Source: Alistipes sp. (GTDB lineage: Bacteria; Bacteroidota; Bacteroidia; Bacteroidales; Rikenellaceae). Taken from it: 27,933 bases of DNA. This document shows, piece after piece, positions 7,707-15,699 of the stretch. The notes beneath the pieces are model-generated. The model searched no databases, had not been told where the DNA came from, and saw nothing but the letters and a program-made list of their open reading frames with translations. How positions within the stretch are numbered: the stretch's first letter is position 1; each line of letters starts with the position of its first letter. The position numbers were made by a program, and so were the translations under genes. The stretch lies in the NCBI GenBank assembly GCA_017559685.1, contig JAFYQY010000109.1, positions 1 to 27,933 of the forward strand. Direction: 5' to 3'.

Positions 7707-8843
7707 ATGAAAAATTTACACTATAAGATATTCGTTGTGGCATTGGCCGCAATGGTGGTAGTAGGATGCCGAAGCAAGGAGGCTGAGGTGTCGGGATGCT
7801 TCGAGGGTTTGAGTGATAAGATGATCTACCTCGAGGAGATAGCAACCTCGGGCGACAAGATTGTCGACTCGGTAGCACTCGATACGAAGGGTAACTATCG
7901 TTTTGTGATTAAGAACGAGGCGGAGACTCCGTCGCTCTACCACGTTATCTGCAACAATAGCCGTATTCCGTTGTTCGTGTCGCAGGGCGAGCATATTGTG
8001 TTGAATGTGGATGGAAATCACCCTACAAACTACACCGTCGCAGGCTCTGCCGAGTCGGAGTTGCTCCACAAATTCAACAAGGAGTATGTGGCGTTGCGAG
8101 TGGATATCAACACTCTCGTGCAACAATATGCCGAGGCTTCGAAAGCACAACAGAAAGAACTCAAAAAGCAGTACGTCGTGCTCTACAATACGCTCAAACG
8201 CAATCAGATAGCATTTATCGTGGAGAATAAGGCCTCTCTTGCTTCGGTCTATGCGCTCTATCAGCGTCTGCCTGGTGAGCGATACCTTGCCGACGAAAAG
8301 AGCGAAATTCTCTACTATCGTAGTGTGTTGGAGGCAGTGGAGCCAATCTATCCGACCTCGCCGTTTGTGCAGCGATTAAAGAAGGATGTTGAGCGTATGG
8401 AGGCGAGCATCGCCTTGTTGCAGTCGGTTGAGGTCTGCTCATATCCCGAGTTGAAGGGCGCCGATATGTACGGCAAGGAGCAGTCGCTCACCTCGTTGGC
8501 GGGCAATGTTATCTTGGTGGACTTTTGGGCTGCCGAGGCGGGCAATAGCAACACATTGAATGCCGAGTTGAAGGCGCTCTACAAAAAGTACGAGTCGAAG
8601 GGCTTCAGAGTATATCAGGTTTCGGCCGATACCTCGAAGGCTGTTTGGGTTACAGCGGTGCAGGAGCAAGCTCTACCGTGGATTTCGGTGTGCGATTTCG
8701 GCGGTGCAAATTCGCCAATGTTGAGGGCTTACAATGTGCAGAAACTGCCTTCGAACTACCTTATCGATCGTAATGGCAATATCGTAGCTAAAGACCTCTA
8801 CGGTGAGGATTTGAAGCGAGAACTGTCCAAACATTTCAAATAA
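7707..8843 (+). CDS. DUF4369/thioredoxin-fold lipoprotein lacking the CXXC cysteines
   Basis: A 378-residue predicted lipoprotein: signal peptide ending VVGC with the lipid Cys at residue 21. Residues 25-120 look like a DUF4369 beta domain (VSGCFEGLSDKMIYLEE, then KGNYRFVIKN). A mostly helical middle follows, and residues 245-378 form a TlpA/AhpC-like thioredoxin domain. That domain keeps VILVDFWA (268-275), a probable cis-proline in QKLPSNYLID (346-354) and the terminal helix. The site that should read CxxC is A278-G-N-S281, so both redox cysteines are gone. Disulfide reductase activity is therefore unlikely; a binding or scaffold role in the periplasm is more plausible. It sits between the DUF4290 gene and lpxH, only 7 bp before the latter. 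Confidence 0.88.
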   Translation: MKNLHYKIFVVALAAMVVVGCRSKEAEVSGCFEGLSDKMIYLEEIATSGDKIVDSVALDTKGNYRFVIKNEAETPSLYHVICNNSRIPLFVSQGEHIVLNVDGNHPTNYTVAGSAESELLHKFNKEYVALRVDINTLVQQYAEASKAQQKELKKQYVVLYNTLKRNQIAFIVENKASLASVYALYQRLPGERYLADEKSEILYYRSVLEAVEPIYPTSPFVQRLKKDVERMEASIALLQSVEVCSYPELKGADMYGKEQSLTSLAGNVILVDFWAAEAGNSNTLNAELKALYKKYESKGFRVYQVSADTSKAVWVTAVQEQALPWISVCDFGGANSPMLRAYNVQKLPSNYLIDRNGNIVAKDLYGEDLKRELSKHFK

Positions 8844-8850
8844 AGAGACT

Positions 8851-9585
8851 ATGCACTATTTCGTATCGGACATACATTTAGGCTCGGGCGATAAGGCGCA
8901 GCAGAGAGCGGTGGAACGCTCGTTCCTCGACTTCCTTTCACAGATTGAGAAGGATGCAGAGACGCTCTTTCTCGTGGGCGATATCTTCGACTTCTGGTTT
9001 GAGTACAAGCGAGTTGTGCCGAAGGGTTTTGTGCGAGTGCTGGGACGTTTGGCCGAGTTGAGCGACAAGGGTGTAAAGATTGTTATGCTCACGGGCAACC
9101 ACGATATGTGGGTGGGTAACTACCTTACCGAGGAGTGCGGCATAACCCTCTACACCAAGCCTCAAACCTTCACTTTGGCGGGCAAAACAATCTTTGTGGC
9201 GCACGGCGACAATATGAATATCAAGGGCAAACCGATGTTGCGCTTGATGAATGCTATGTTCCGCTCGAAGGGGTTGCGATGGCTGGCTTCGGGGCTGATT
9301 CATCCCAACTGCTTCCTCCGCTTCGGACAGTGGTGGAGTGGCAAGTCTCGCAAGTCGCACAAGGGCGGTCAGACTGCCGAAATGCTTACTCCGCTTATCG
9401 AGTTTGCGAACGAGTATGGCAAGGAGCACGATGTGGACTACTTCGTCTTTGGACACCTGCACTATCCTGCCGACATCGTCTCACAGGAGCGAATCCTCTT
9501 TATGGGCGATTGGCACTCACAACCGAGCTATATTGCGCTCGACAATGATGGAAAAATAGAGTTAAAAACGATAGCTAATAGCTAA
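8851..9585 (+). CDS. lpxH: UDP-2,3-diacylglucosamine diphosphatase (LpxH-type phosphoesterase)
   Basis: A 244-residue calcineurin-type metallophosphoesterase. Metal-binding motifs are in order: DIH (D7, H9), GD (D44), GNHD (N83, H84, D85), HGD (H118) and GHLH (H202, H204). The insert with HPNCFLRFGQWWSGKSRKSH corresponds to the helical cap of LpxH-like enzymes. LpxH hydrolyses UDP-2,3-diacylglucosamine to lipid X during lipid A synthesis at the inner membrane. A generic UDP-diacylglucosamine phosphohydrolase of the YbbF type is the alternative. Its final codons (ATA GCT AAT AGC TAA) run into a short heptamer repeat. thyA starts 17 bp downstream. Confidence 0.87.
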   Translation: MHYFVSDIHLGSGDKAQQRAVERSFLDFLSQIEKDAETLFLVGDIFDFWFEYKRVVPKGFVRVLGRLAELSDKGVKIVMLTGNHDMWVGNYLTEECGITLYTKPQTFTLAGKTIFVAHGDNMNIKGKPMLRLMNAMFRSKGLRWLASGLIHPNCFLRFGQWWSGKSRKSHKGGQTAEMLTPLIEFANEYGKEHDVDYFVFGHLHYPADIVSQERILFMGDWHSQPSYIALDNDGKIELKTIANS

Positions 9586-9587
9586 AA
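9574..9587. repeat. Short heptamer repeat GCTAATA-GCTAAAA
   Basis: Two 7-bp units, GCTAATA and GCTAAAA, overlap the end of lpxH and include its stop codon. They match the units of the array at 10669-10698. Confidence 0.5.
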
Positions 9588-9602
9588 ACAAAATAAAAGA
9601 CA

Positions 9603-10502
9603 ATGAAACAGTATCTCGACCTCCTAACACGCATTAAGACCGAAGGTGCAGTCAAGACCGACCGCACAGGCACAGGTACAAAGTCGGTATTTGGCCACCA
9701 GATGCGCTTCGACCTCTCACAGGGCTTTCCGCTTTTGACCACCAAGAAGGTCTTTCTGAAGGGTATTATCCACGAGCTTTTGTGGTTCCTTAATGGCGAT
9801 ACCAACATCAAGTATCTCGTTGATAATGGGGTACATATCTGGGATAATGACGCCTACCGCTACTACAACGAACTCTGCGTTAAGTATGGCGTTTTGCCAG
9901 TTACTATGGAGGAGTTCCTCCGTGCAGCGCAGGAGGGTATCGACTCTCCAATCGAGGGTTACAAGTTTGGCGATTTGAACCACGTCTACGGCTATCAATG
10001 GCGTTCGTGGCCACGCCCAAATGGCGAGGCTATCGACCAGATTCAGCAGGCTGTAGATTTGATTAAGAACAACCCCGACTCACGCCGTATTATCGTCTCG
10101 GCGTGGAATGTTGCCGATGTAGAGAAGATGGCGTTGCCACCGTGCCACACCCTTTTCCAGTTCTATGTGGCTGACGGCAAACTCTCGTGTATGCTCTACC
10201 AGCGTAGTGCCGACACCTTCCTTGGTGTGCCGTTCAATATCGCATCGTACGCATTGCTTACTATGATGATGGCGCAGGTTTGTGGCTTGGAGGCGGGTGA
10301 GTTTGTCCACACTTTGGGCGATACTCATCTCTATCTCAACCACCTCGAGCAGGTTGATGAGCAGCTCTCACGTACCCCACGTGCCTTGCCGAAGATGCAC
10401 ATCAATCCTGATGTAAAGTCGATTTTCGACTTTAAGTACGAGGATTTTGAACTTGAGGGTTACGATCCGTATCCAACTATTAAAGCTCCGATGTCATTCT
10501 AA
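9603..10502 (+). CDS. thyA: Thymidylate synthase
   Basis: A 299-residue folate-dependent enzyme that methylates dUMP to dTMP, turning methylene-tetrahydrofolate into dihydrofolate. The nucleophile is Cys181 in [13 protein letters not shown], and DRTGTGT (20-26), RRIIVSAWN (161-169) and the folate/dUMP site [18 protein letters not shown] are intact. It is about 35 residues longer than the 264-residue E. coli enzyme because of an insert around residues 85-120, which many bacterial ThyA proteins share. folA lies downstream and would recycle the dihydrofolate made here. The stop codon abuts the first copy of a 123-bp palindromic element. Confidence 0.98.
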   Translation: MKQYLDLLTRIKTEGAVKTDRTGTGTKSVFGHQMRFDLSQGFPLLTTKKVFLKGIIHELLWFLNGDTNIKYLVDNGVHIWDNDAYRYYNELCVKYGVLPVTMEEFLRAAQEGIDSPIEGYKFGDLNHVYGYQWRSWPRPNGEAIDQIQQAVDLIKNNPDSRRIIVSAWNVADVEKMALPPCHTLFQFYVADGKLSCMLYQRSADTFLGVPFNIASYALLTMMMAQVCGLEAGEFVHTLGDTHLYLNHLEQVDEQLSRTPRALPKMHINPDVKSIFDFKYEDFELEGYDPYPTIKAPMSF

Positions 10503-10624
10503 AAATCGTTCTGATTGGCTCTTTTTGCACGAATCTGCGGACGCTGAAATGCTCACATAGGTTTACTATGCTCCGCTTTCATCGCCTGGCTTCGCACAAA
10601 AATAGCCTAATCATCTCCGATTTT
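10502..10624. repeat. 123-bp palindromic element, copy 1 (after thyA)
   Basis: Imperfect inverted arms of about 28 bp begin AAAATCGTTCTGATTGGCTC and end with AATAGCCTAATCATCTCCGA plus a T run (through 10626). An inner hairpin, CATAG-GTTTA-CTATG, spans 10556-10570. A second copy follows folA, with matching compensatory changes. The element starts on the last base of the thyA stop. The T run after the right arm means it could also act as a terminator or attenuator between thyA and folA. Confidence 0.85.
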
Positions 10625-10668
10625 TTGGTGTCGTAAAATAGTGATTTTTTAATTTTTAATTTTAAAAA

Positions 10669-10698
10669 GCTAATGGCTAATAGCCAATAGCTAATGGC
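10669..10698. repeat. 7-bp tandem repeat before folA (GCTAATG/GCTAATA)
   Basis: Four heptamers (GCTAATG, GCTAATA, GCCAATA, GCTAATG) plus GC end 5 bp before the folA ATG, so the array occupies the ribosome-binding region of folA. The unit resembles the CTACTAA array at 876-915. Confidence 0.8.
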
Positions 10699-10703
10699 AA
10701 AAT

Positions 10704-11189
10704 ATGGTATCTCTAATCGTTGCAATAGCCGAGAACTACGTAATCGGCGACAAGAACGCCCTGCTTTGGAACATCAAGGAGGATATGCGTCGCTTCCGTA
10801 CTACCACTACGGGACACCCCGTAATTATGGGACGCAAGACCTACGAGTCGATTGGTCGCCCACTCCCAAAGCGTACAAATGTTGTGATTACTCGAGGTGA
10901 CAGCGAGTTCGAGGGTTGCCTTGTGGCGCACTCGTTGGAGGAGGCTGTGGCTATGTTCCCTGCCGAGGAGGAGATTTTCATTATCGGCGGTGCGCAGATT
11001 TACAAGCAGGCGTTGCCTTTAGCCGATAAGCTCTATCTTACCATCGTGCATCGCAACTACGACGGCGATACATCGTTTCCCGAGATTGACTACTCCGAGT
11101 GGCAGGAGGTTGCCCGAGAGGAGTTTTCAAAAGGCGAAGAGTATGAAGGTTCTTTTACCTTTATAGATTTGGAACGAAAATCGTTCTGA
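10704..11189 (+). CDS. folA: Dihydrofolate reductase
   Basis: A 161-residue cytoplasmic enzyme reducing dihydrofolate to tetrahydrofolate with NADPH. Family marks are the N-terminal SLIVAIAENYVIG, the substrate helix NIKEDMRRFRTTT, PVIMGRKTYESIGRPLP (cofactor loop) and IFIIGGAQIYKQAL. The length is typical. It completes the thymidylate cycle with thyA, 201 bp upstream. The start at 10704 directly gives the conserved strand MVSLIVAIAE. The last three codons and the stop (AAA TCG TTC TGA) lie inside copy 2 of the palindromic element, so the Lys-Ser-Phe end of the protein is encoded by the repeat. Confidence 0.97.
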   Translation: MVSLIVAIAENYVIGDKNALLWNIKEDMRRFRTTTTGHPVIMGRKTYESIGRPLPKRTNVVITRGDSEFEGCLVAHSLEEAVAMFPAEEEIFIIGGAQIYKQALPLADKLYLTIVHRNYDGDTSFPEIDYSEWQEVAREEFSKGEEYEGSFTFIDLERKSF

Positions 11190-11299
11190 TTGACTCTTTT
11201 TGTACCTTGCTTGCATCGTAAATGCTCACATACGCCTAAGTATGCTGCGCTTTCCGCTACTGCGCAACGCACAAAAATAGTCTAATCATTGACGATTTT
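11177..11299. repeat. 123-bp palindromic element, copy 2 (after folA)
   Basis: It has the same length and plan as copy 1: arms AAAATCGTTCTGATTGACTC and AATAGTCTAATCATTGACGA plus a T run, with inner hairpin CATAC-GCCTAA-GTATG (11229-11244). Compared with copy 1, the arm pair G10518-C10606 becomes A11193-T11281, and the apical pair G10560-C10566 becomes C11233-G11240. The stem is kept while its sequence changes. Confidence 0.87.
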
Positions 11300-11332
11300 G
11301 GGGCAATGTAAAATATTCTGCATCAAGTAATA

Positions 11333-11365
11333 AAAAAACTGACTGAATTTCTCAGTCAGTTTTTT
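11333..11365. terminator. Bidirectional terminator between folA and nadE
   Basis: A perfect 14-bp stem (AAAAAACTGACTGA with TCAGTCAGTTTTTT) encloses a 5-nt loop. It gives a T run in both directions, between two convergent genes, so it probably ends both transcripts. Confidence 0.92.
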
Positions 11366-11373
11366 GTTGTCTC

Positions 11374-13260
11374 TTATTTCAACCACTCCGCAACCGAAGC
11401 GTCAGATGGCATTCGCAAGTCGCCTCGTGGCGAGAGCGATACAGTAACCACCTTCGGACCATCAGGTGCAGCCGAACGCTTGAACTGCTGCGAGAAGAAG
11501 CGGCGCAAGAATACCTGCAACCAGTGCTTTATCTCCTCCTTCGAGTAGTTGCCCTCGAAGGCACGGCACGCCAAATACTCAATCTTTGCAGGCGAGAAAC
11601 CGTTGCGCAAGAAGTTGTAGATGAAGAAGTCGTGCAAGGCGTATGGGCCAACCAAATCTTCGGTCTTTTGTGCGATGTTACCCTCGCTGTCGGCTGGCAA
11701 AAGCTCAGGGCTTACAGGTGTGTCGACGATATCCTTCAAGGTTGCGCAAACGCTCTCGTTCTGATCGTTCTCGGCACACCACTCAACGAGCTTACGCACC
11801 AAGGTCTTCGGAATAGAGCAGTTAGGGTTGTACATCGACATCGAGTCGCCATTGTAGGTAGCCCAGCCGAGTGCTGCCTCGCTCAAGTCGCCCGTGCCGA
11901 TAACGATGCCGTTCTCCTTGTTTGCCAAGTCCATAAGTATCTGTGTGCGCTCACGAGCCTGCGAGTTCTCGTATGCTGCACCTCGCTCATTCGGATCGAG
12001 ACCGATGTCGGCAAAGTGCTGTTCGCAAGCCTTGCGAATAGATATCTCTCGAGTCGAGATGCCCAACTCCTTCATCAGTGTGAGGGCATTCTGGTAGGTG
12101 CGGTCGGTAGTGCCGAAACCAGGCATTGTAACGCCGATAATGCCCTTGCGGTCGAGACCGAGCATATCGAATGTTGCAGCTGTTACCAACAACGCTAAAG
12201 TCGAGTCCAGACCGCCCGAGATACCGAGAACAACGTTCTTGCAACCGATGTGCGCAAGTCGCTGTGCAAGTCCCGAGCACTGAATTGTGAAGGCCTCCTG
12301 GCAACCCTCGTTCAACTCCTCAGGGATAAATGGTGCAGGGTTGATTGTGCGCTCCAACTCGCTCTGTGGCTGTGCGATATCGATCTTTATGATGTCGAAG
12401 CGGTTGTCGAGATTGATGAACGAGGTGTGACGACGACGCTCGTTGAAGATGTGCTCGACGTCGATGTCGGCAACGGTCAAGCGGGCATCACGCACAAATC
12501 GCTCACGTGCAGTTATGATTTTGCCATTCTCAGCGATGATACCGTTACCCGTAAATACGAGGTCGGTCGACGACTCGCCCACACCTGCCGATGCGTAGAC
12601 GTAGCCACACAAGGCACGTGCCGACTGCTGCTTGATGAGCGAACGGAGGTAGGCGTGCTTACCCAAAATCTCGGGCGTAGCCGATTGGTTGAATATGAGC
12701 GTTGCTCCAGCCAAAGCCATATCCGACGATGGTGGTGCAGGCACCCACAAATCCTCGCAAATCTCCACTCCGAAGCGTGTTCCGTGTACCTCGAACAATA
12801 AGTCAGTGCCGAAGCGCACACGCTGACCGCAGATTGTAATCTCGGCATTGCGGATATCTCTGCCCTCGGTAAACCAACGGCTCTCGTAGAACTCCGAATA
12901 GTTCGGGATGTAGCTCTTTGGTACGATACCGCAAATCTTGCCATTGGCAATCACTACGGCGCAGTTGTAGAGGTTGTTTTTGTAGTAAATCGGCATACCC
13001 ACAATCGAAACGATTGGGCGTGGGGTAGCCAACAACGACTCCAAAGCCTCGTCGCCCGCCTCGATAATTCTCGACTGCAAGAATAAATCGCCACAAGTGT
13101 AGCCCGTGAGCGATAACTCAGGGAATACCACTACGCTTACACCTCGCTCCAACGCCTCTGCGGTCATCTCGCCTATCGCCTTTGCGTTGGCGTGGCAATC
13201 GGCAACCTTTACCAATGGTGTCGCCGCCGCCACCTTAACAAAACCAAATCTTTTGTTCAT
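11374..13260 (-). CDS. nadE: Glutamine-dependent NAD+ synthetase
   Basis: A 628-residue two-domain enzyme that amidates deamido-NAD with ATP, using ammonia from glutamine. The N-terminal nitrilase-type glutaminase domain shows the Glu-Lys-Cys triad as E48 (FPELSLTGY), K115 (VPKSYIPNYSEF) and C168 (GVEICEDLW). The C-terminal synthetase domain has the PP-loop SGGLDST (348-354), and later GTGDLSEAALGWATY and NPNCSIPKTLV. Total length is normal for the long, glutamine-using form. It is the last gene of the minus-strand unit, 7 bp after pepT, and ends at a strong terminator. Confidence 0.97.
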   Translation of the reverse strand: MNKRFGFVKVAAATPLVKVADCHANAKAIGEMTAEALERGVSVVVFPELSLTGYTCGDLFLQSRIIEAGDEALESLLATPRPIVSIVGMPIYYKNNLYNCAVVIANGKICGIVPKSYIPNYSEFYESRWFTEGRDIRNAEITICGQRVRFGTDLLFEVHGTRFGVEICEDLWVPAPPSSDMALAGATLIFNQSATPEILGKHAYLRSLIKQQSARALCGYVYASAGVGESSTDLVFTGNGIIAENGKIITARERFVRDARLTVADIDVEHIFNERRRHTSFINLDNRFDIIKIDIAQPQSELERTINPAPFIPEELNEGCQEAFTIQCSGLAQRLAHIGCKNVVLGISGGLDSTLALLVTAATFDMLGLDRKGIIGVTMPGFGTTDRTYQNALTLMKELGISTREISIRKACEQHFADIGLDPNERGAAYENSQARERTQILMDLANKENGIVIGTGDLSEAALGWATYNGDSMSMYNPNCSIPKTLVRKLVEWCAENDQNESVCATLKDIVDTPVSPELLPADSEGNIAQKTEDLVGPYALHDFFIYNFLRNGFSPAKIEYLACRAFEGNYSKEEIKHWLQVFLRRFFSQQFKRSAAPDGPKVVTVSLSPRGDLRMPSDASVAEWLK

Positions 13261-13267
13261 ACCTTGA

Positions 13268-14482
13268 TTATTTTGCCCACAACTTGCAGAGGTTGATAAT
13301 CACCTTCACAGCCTTCTCCATCGAGTTGAGAGAGCAGTATTCGAACTTGCCGTGGAAGTTCATACCGCCAGCGAAGATGTTCGGACAAGGCAAGCCCATA
13401 AACGAGAGACGTGCACCGTCTGTTCCGCCACGAATTGGGCGTACGATAGGCGTTACATCAGCCTCATAAATCGCCTCTTTTGCCAACTCGATAACCTGTG
13501 GATGTGGCTCCACCTGCTTGCGCATATTGTAGTACTGATCCTTGATTGTGAGCGTGAGAGCACCGCCATACTTCTTGTTGAGCATACCCACGATGTCCCA
13601 CATCCACACCTTCTTTGCCTCGAACTTCTCGAAGTCGTGGTCACGGATGATGTACGACACCGAAGCCTCCTCGACTGTACCGTTGAGACCTACACAGTGG
13701 TAGAAACCCTCGTAACCCTCGGTGTATTGCGGACGCTCGGTTGCAGGAATCCACGAGTTCAACTCGCACGCAACGTCTATAGCGTTAATCATCTTGTTCT
13801 TGGCGTAACCTGGGTGAACGTTGCGACCCTGGATCGTAATCTTTGCCGATGCAGCGTTGAAGTTCTCGTACTCCAACTCTCCCTCGTAACCGCCATCCAT
13901 TGTGTAAGCGAAGTCGGCACCAAAGGCCTTCACGTCGAAGAAATCTACGCCACGACCAATCTCCTCGTCGGGTGTGAAGCCGATGCGAATCTTGCCGTGC
14001 TCAATCTCGGGGTGCGCCATAAGGTACTCGGCAGCGGTCATAATCTCGGCAACGCCCGCCTTGTCGTCAGCTCCGAGAAGGGTGGTGCCGTCGGTGTGAA
14101 TAAGGGTGTGACCCACGAAGCGGCTCAACTCGGGGAACTCCGCAACCTTCATCGTGAGCGACGGGTTGAGAACGATATCCTTACCGTCGTACTCCTCGAT
14201 GATGCGTGGACGAACGTTTGCACCACTCATATCGGGCGATGTGTCCACGTGAGCAAGGAAACCGATTACAGGAGCATTCTCCTTGCCCTTTGTGGCAGGG
14301 ATAGTACCCATAGCGTAGCCATACTTGTCGATTGAAACATCCTCCAAACCGAGCGCCTGCATCTCCTCAACCAAGAGGTTCAACAAGTCCCACTCCTTAG
14401 CCGACGAAGGGAAAGTCTCGCTATTCTCATCGCTCTGTGTGTCGATAGCGACATATTTCAAAAATCTCTCTTTTAACTCCAT
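13268..14482 (-). CDS. pepT: Peptidase T (tripeptide aminopeptidase, M20)
   Basis: A 404-residue cytoplasmic zinc aminopeptidase that releases the N-terminal residue of tripeptides. Family residues are visible: H78 and D80 (AHVDTSPD), D140 in GADDKAGVAEIM, and E173-E174 in TPDEEIGRG. The dimerisation lid lies between residues about 205 and 315 (NVHPGYAKNKMINAIDV, and the later RDHDFEKF). The C-terminal RPIRGGTDGARLSFMGLPCPN is typical of PepT. It lies in one run with an OPT oligopeptide transporter gene and a lipoprotein gene, which fits uptake of small peptides followed by intracellular hydrolysis. Confidence 0.96.
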   Translation of the reverse strand: MELKERFLKYVAIDTQSDENSETFPSSAKEWDLLNLLVEEMQALGLEDVSIDKYGYAMGTIPATKGKENAPVIGFLAHVDTSPDMSGANVRPRIIEEYDGKDIVLNPSLTMKVAEFPELSRFVGHTLIHTDGTTLLGADDKAGVAEIMTAAEYLMAHPEIEHGKIRIGFTPDEEIGRGVDFFDVKAFGADFAYTMDGGYEGELEYENFNAASAKITIQGRNVHPGYAKNKMINAIDVACELNSWIPATERPQYTEGYEGFYHCVGLNGTVEEASVSYIIRDHDFEKFEAKKVWMWDIVGMLNKKYGGALTLTIKDQYYNMRKQVEPHPQVIELAKEAIYEADVTPIVRPIRGGTDGARLSFMGLPCPNIFAGGMNFHGKFEYCSLNSMEKAVKVIINLCKLWAK

Positions 14483-14510
14483 AGTCTATATTTTTTTAAT
14501 TGTTTATATT

Positions 14511-15698
14511 CTACAAATTTGTCTTTATGAATGCAATATTGCCCTTCTCTTTGTCGGCACGACGGAACCTATCCTCCGTAAAGGTAAGGTAGACATCTCC
14601 GTTGTACTCGTCGAGGCAGAAGTATTGCATACTATATGGCGCCTCATGGTCCCACGAACGAACAATTTTACCCTCCTTGTTCAACTTTGCAAGTCGCACA
14701 CGACTGCGATATATCTCCTTGCCATTCTCATCCTTGAGGAGTGGCAGTATGTTGTACATTGCATAAATCTTTCCCTTGTGCACTATCATCTCGGGGCGTG
14801 AACCATCATCGCCAATTTGGTATGGCGTGGCCAAGCACTCGCCCGAAAGAGAGTAGCAACCGAGGAACGAGCCTCGCTTTGGCGAGCGCGAACGACCAAT
14901 CATATAGATGCGCTCGTTGGCGATTGCCATCGAAGCCTCGGTACAACCATACTCAAACTCTGGGCAGATGAATGCCACCTCGTAGTTTATGCCATCCTTG
15001 GTGCGAATAACCATTGGTCGAGCTTCGATGCAATACCAATTGCAAAGTACATTGTAATACCACTCGCCGTGGCGAACGAACTGCTTGTCGATAAGAGGCC
15101 GCTCGTAGTTCTTGAACGATGCAGTACCATTTTGAATGTATAAATCTTTCAACGCCGAGGCCTTCAAAGGTACGGTTATATTGCCTTTGTCTGTTGTGTA
15201 TGTCAGCGTGCAACGCATCATTTTGTTGAGCGGCTTGCCACTTGCAAGATCAATATCGAATGCCGCCAAGCACGACTCCCCATCCTCGAAGGCTTGCACA
15301 ATGCAACGCATCGTGCCATTCACCTCGAAAAGAATCGGATCGTAGGCTGCATAGTTGCCTTGAGTGAAGTCGCCAAGTTTGTCGCCCGCCCTAAATAGGG
15401 TTGTATGGGCGATTTTGGGAGTCTGCCACTCGTTGATATTGAAGCGACTCAGTACTATCTCGATAGTGGTGTTTATGGGATCCTCGACGTTGCCGACAAG
15501 ATCGCGATAGTGAGCACACCACACCTCGCCGTCGGGGCGTATGACGGTAGATGCGCAATGCGACATCTTGTTCTCGGCTTGCGAAATAGAGATCGCCTTA
15601 TCAGCCGAAAACAGAACGGCCGAACTGCTCTGGCAGGCGGTGACAAAGATAGCCACCACCGCCAAATATATACCGCTTATTACCCCCTTAAGGTTCAT
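14511..15698 (-). CDS. Cysteine-rich lipoprotein, possible sialidase-like beta-propeller
   Basis: A 395-residue predicted lipoprotein: signal peptide ending VTAC with the lipid Cys at residue 22. I do not recognise a named family. Recurrent short elements of the form Gly-x-aromatic/Ile-Tyr plus a strand (GEVWCAHYRD, NERIYMIGRS, GKIYAMYNIL, GDVYLTFTED) suggest a beta-propeller of the sialidase or glycosidase type. The phrase FEYGCTEASMAI is reminiscent of such proteins, but no true Asp-box is visible. It has 13 cysteines, unusually many for an exported protein of this size, including LCNWYCIE and ICPEFEYGC. It starts 1 bp after the OPT transporter stop, with a strong Shine-Dalgarno, so the two are coupled. 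It may bind or process an extracellular substrate for that transporter; this is inference. Confidence 0.6.
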   Translation of the reverse strand: MNLKGVISGIYLAVVAIFVTACQSSSAVLFSADKAISISQAENKMSHCASTVIRPDGEVWCAHYRDLVGNVEDPINTTIEIVLSRFNINEWQTPKIAHTTLFRAGDKLGDFTQGNYAAYDPILFEVNGTMRCIVQAFEDGESCLAAFDIDLASGKPLNKMMRCTLTYTTDKGNITVPLKASALKDLYIQNGTASFKNYERPLIDKQFVRHGEWYYNVLCNWYCIEARPMVIRTKDGINYEVAFICPEFEYGCTEASMAIANERIYMIGRSRSPKRGSFLGCYSLSGECLATPYQIGDDGSRPEMIVHKGKIYAMYNILPLLKDENGKEIYRSRVRLAKLNKEGKIVRSWDHEAPYSMQYFCLDEYNGDVYLTFTEDRFRRADKEKGNIAFIKTNL

Positions 15699-15699
15699 T

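Noticed and set aside
11090..11272. Small minus-strand frame over the end of folA and the palindromic element
   Set aside because: Its sequence is simply the reverse of folA plus the repeat. Frames of this kind arise wherever the element occurs and are probably not genes.
13352..14335. Long plus-strand open frame opposite pepT
   Set aside because: It is a mirror of the real gene caused by codon bias; its translation shows no family motifs, while the minus strand encodes a complete PepT.
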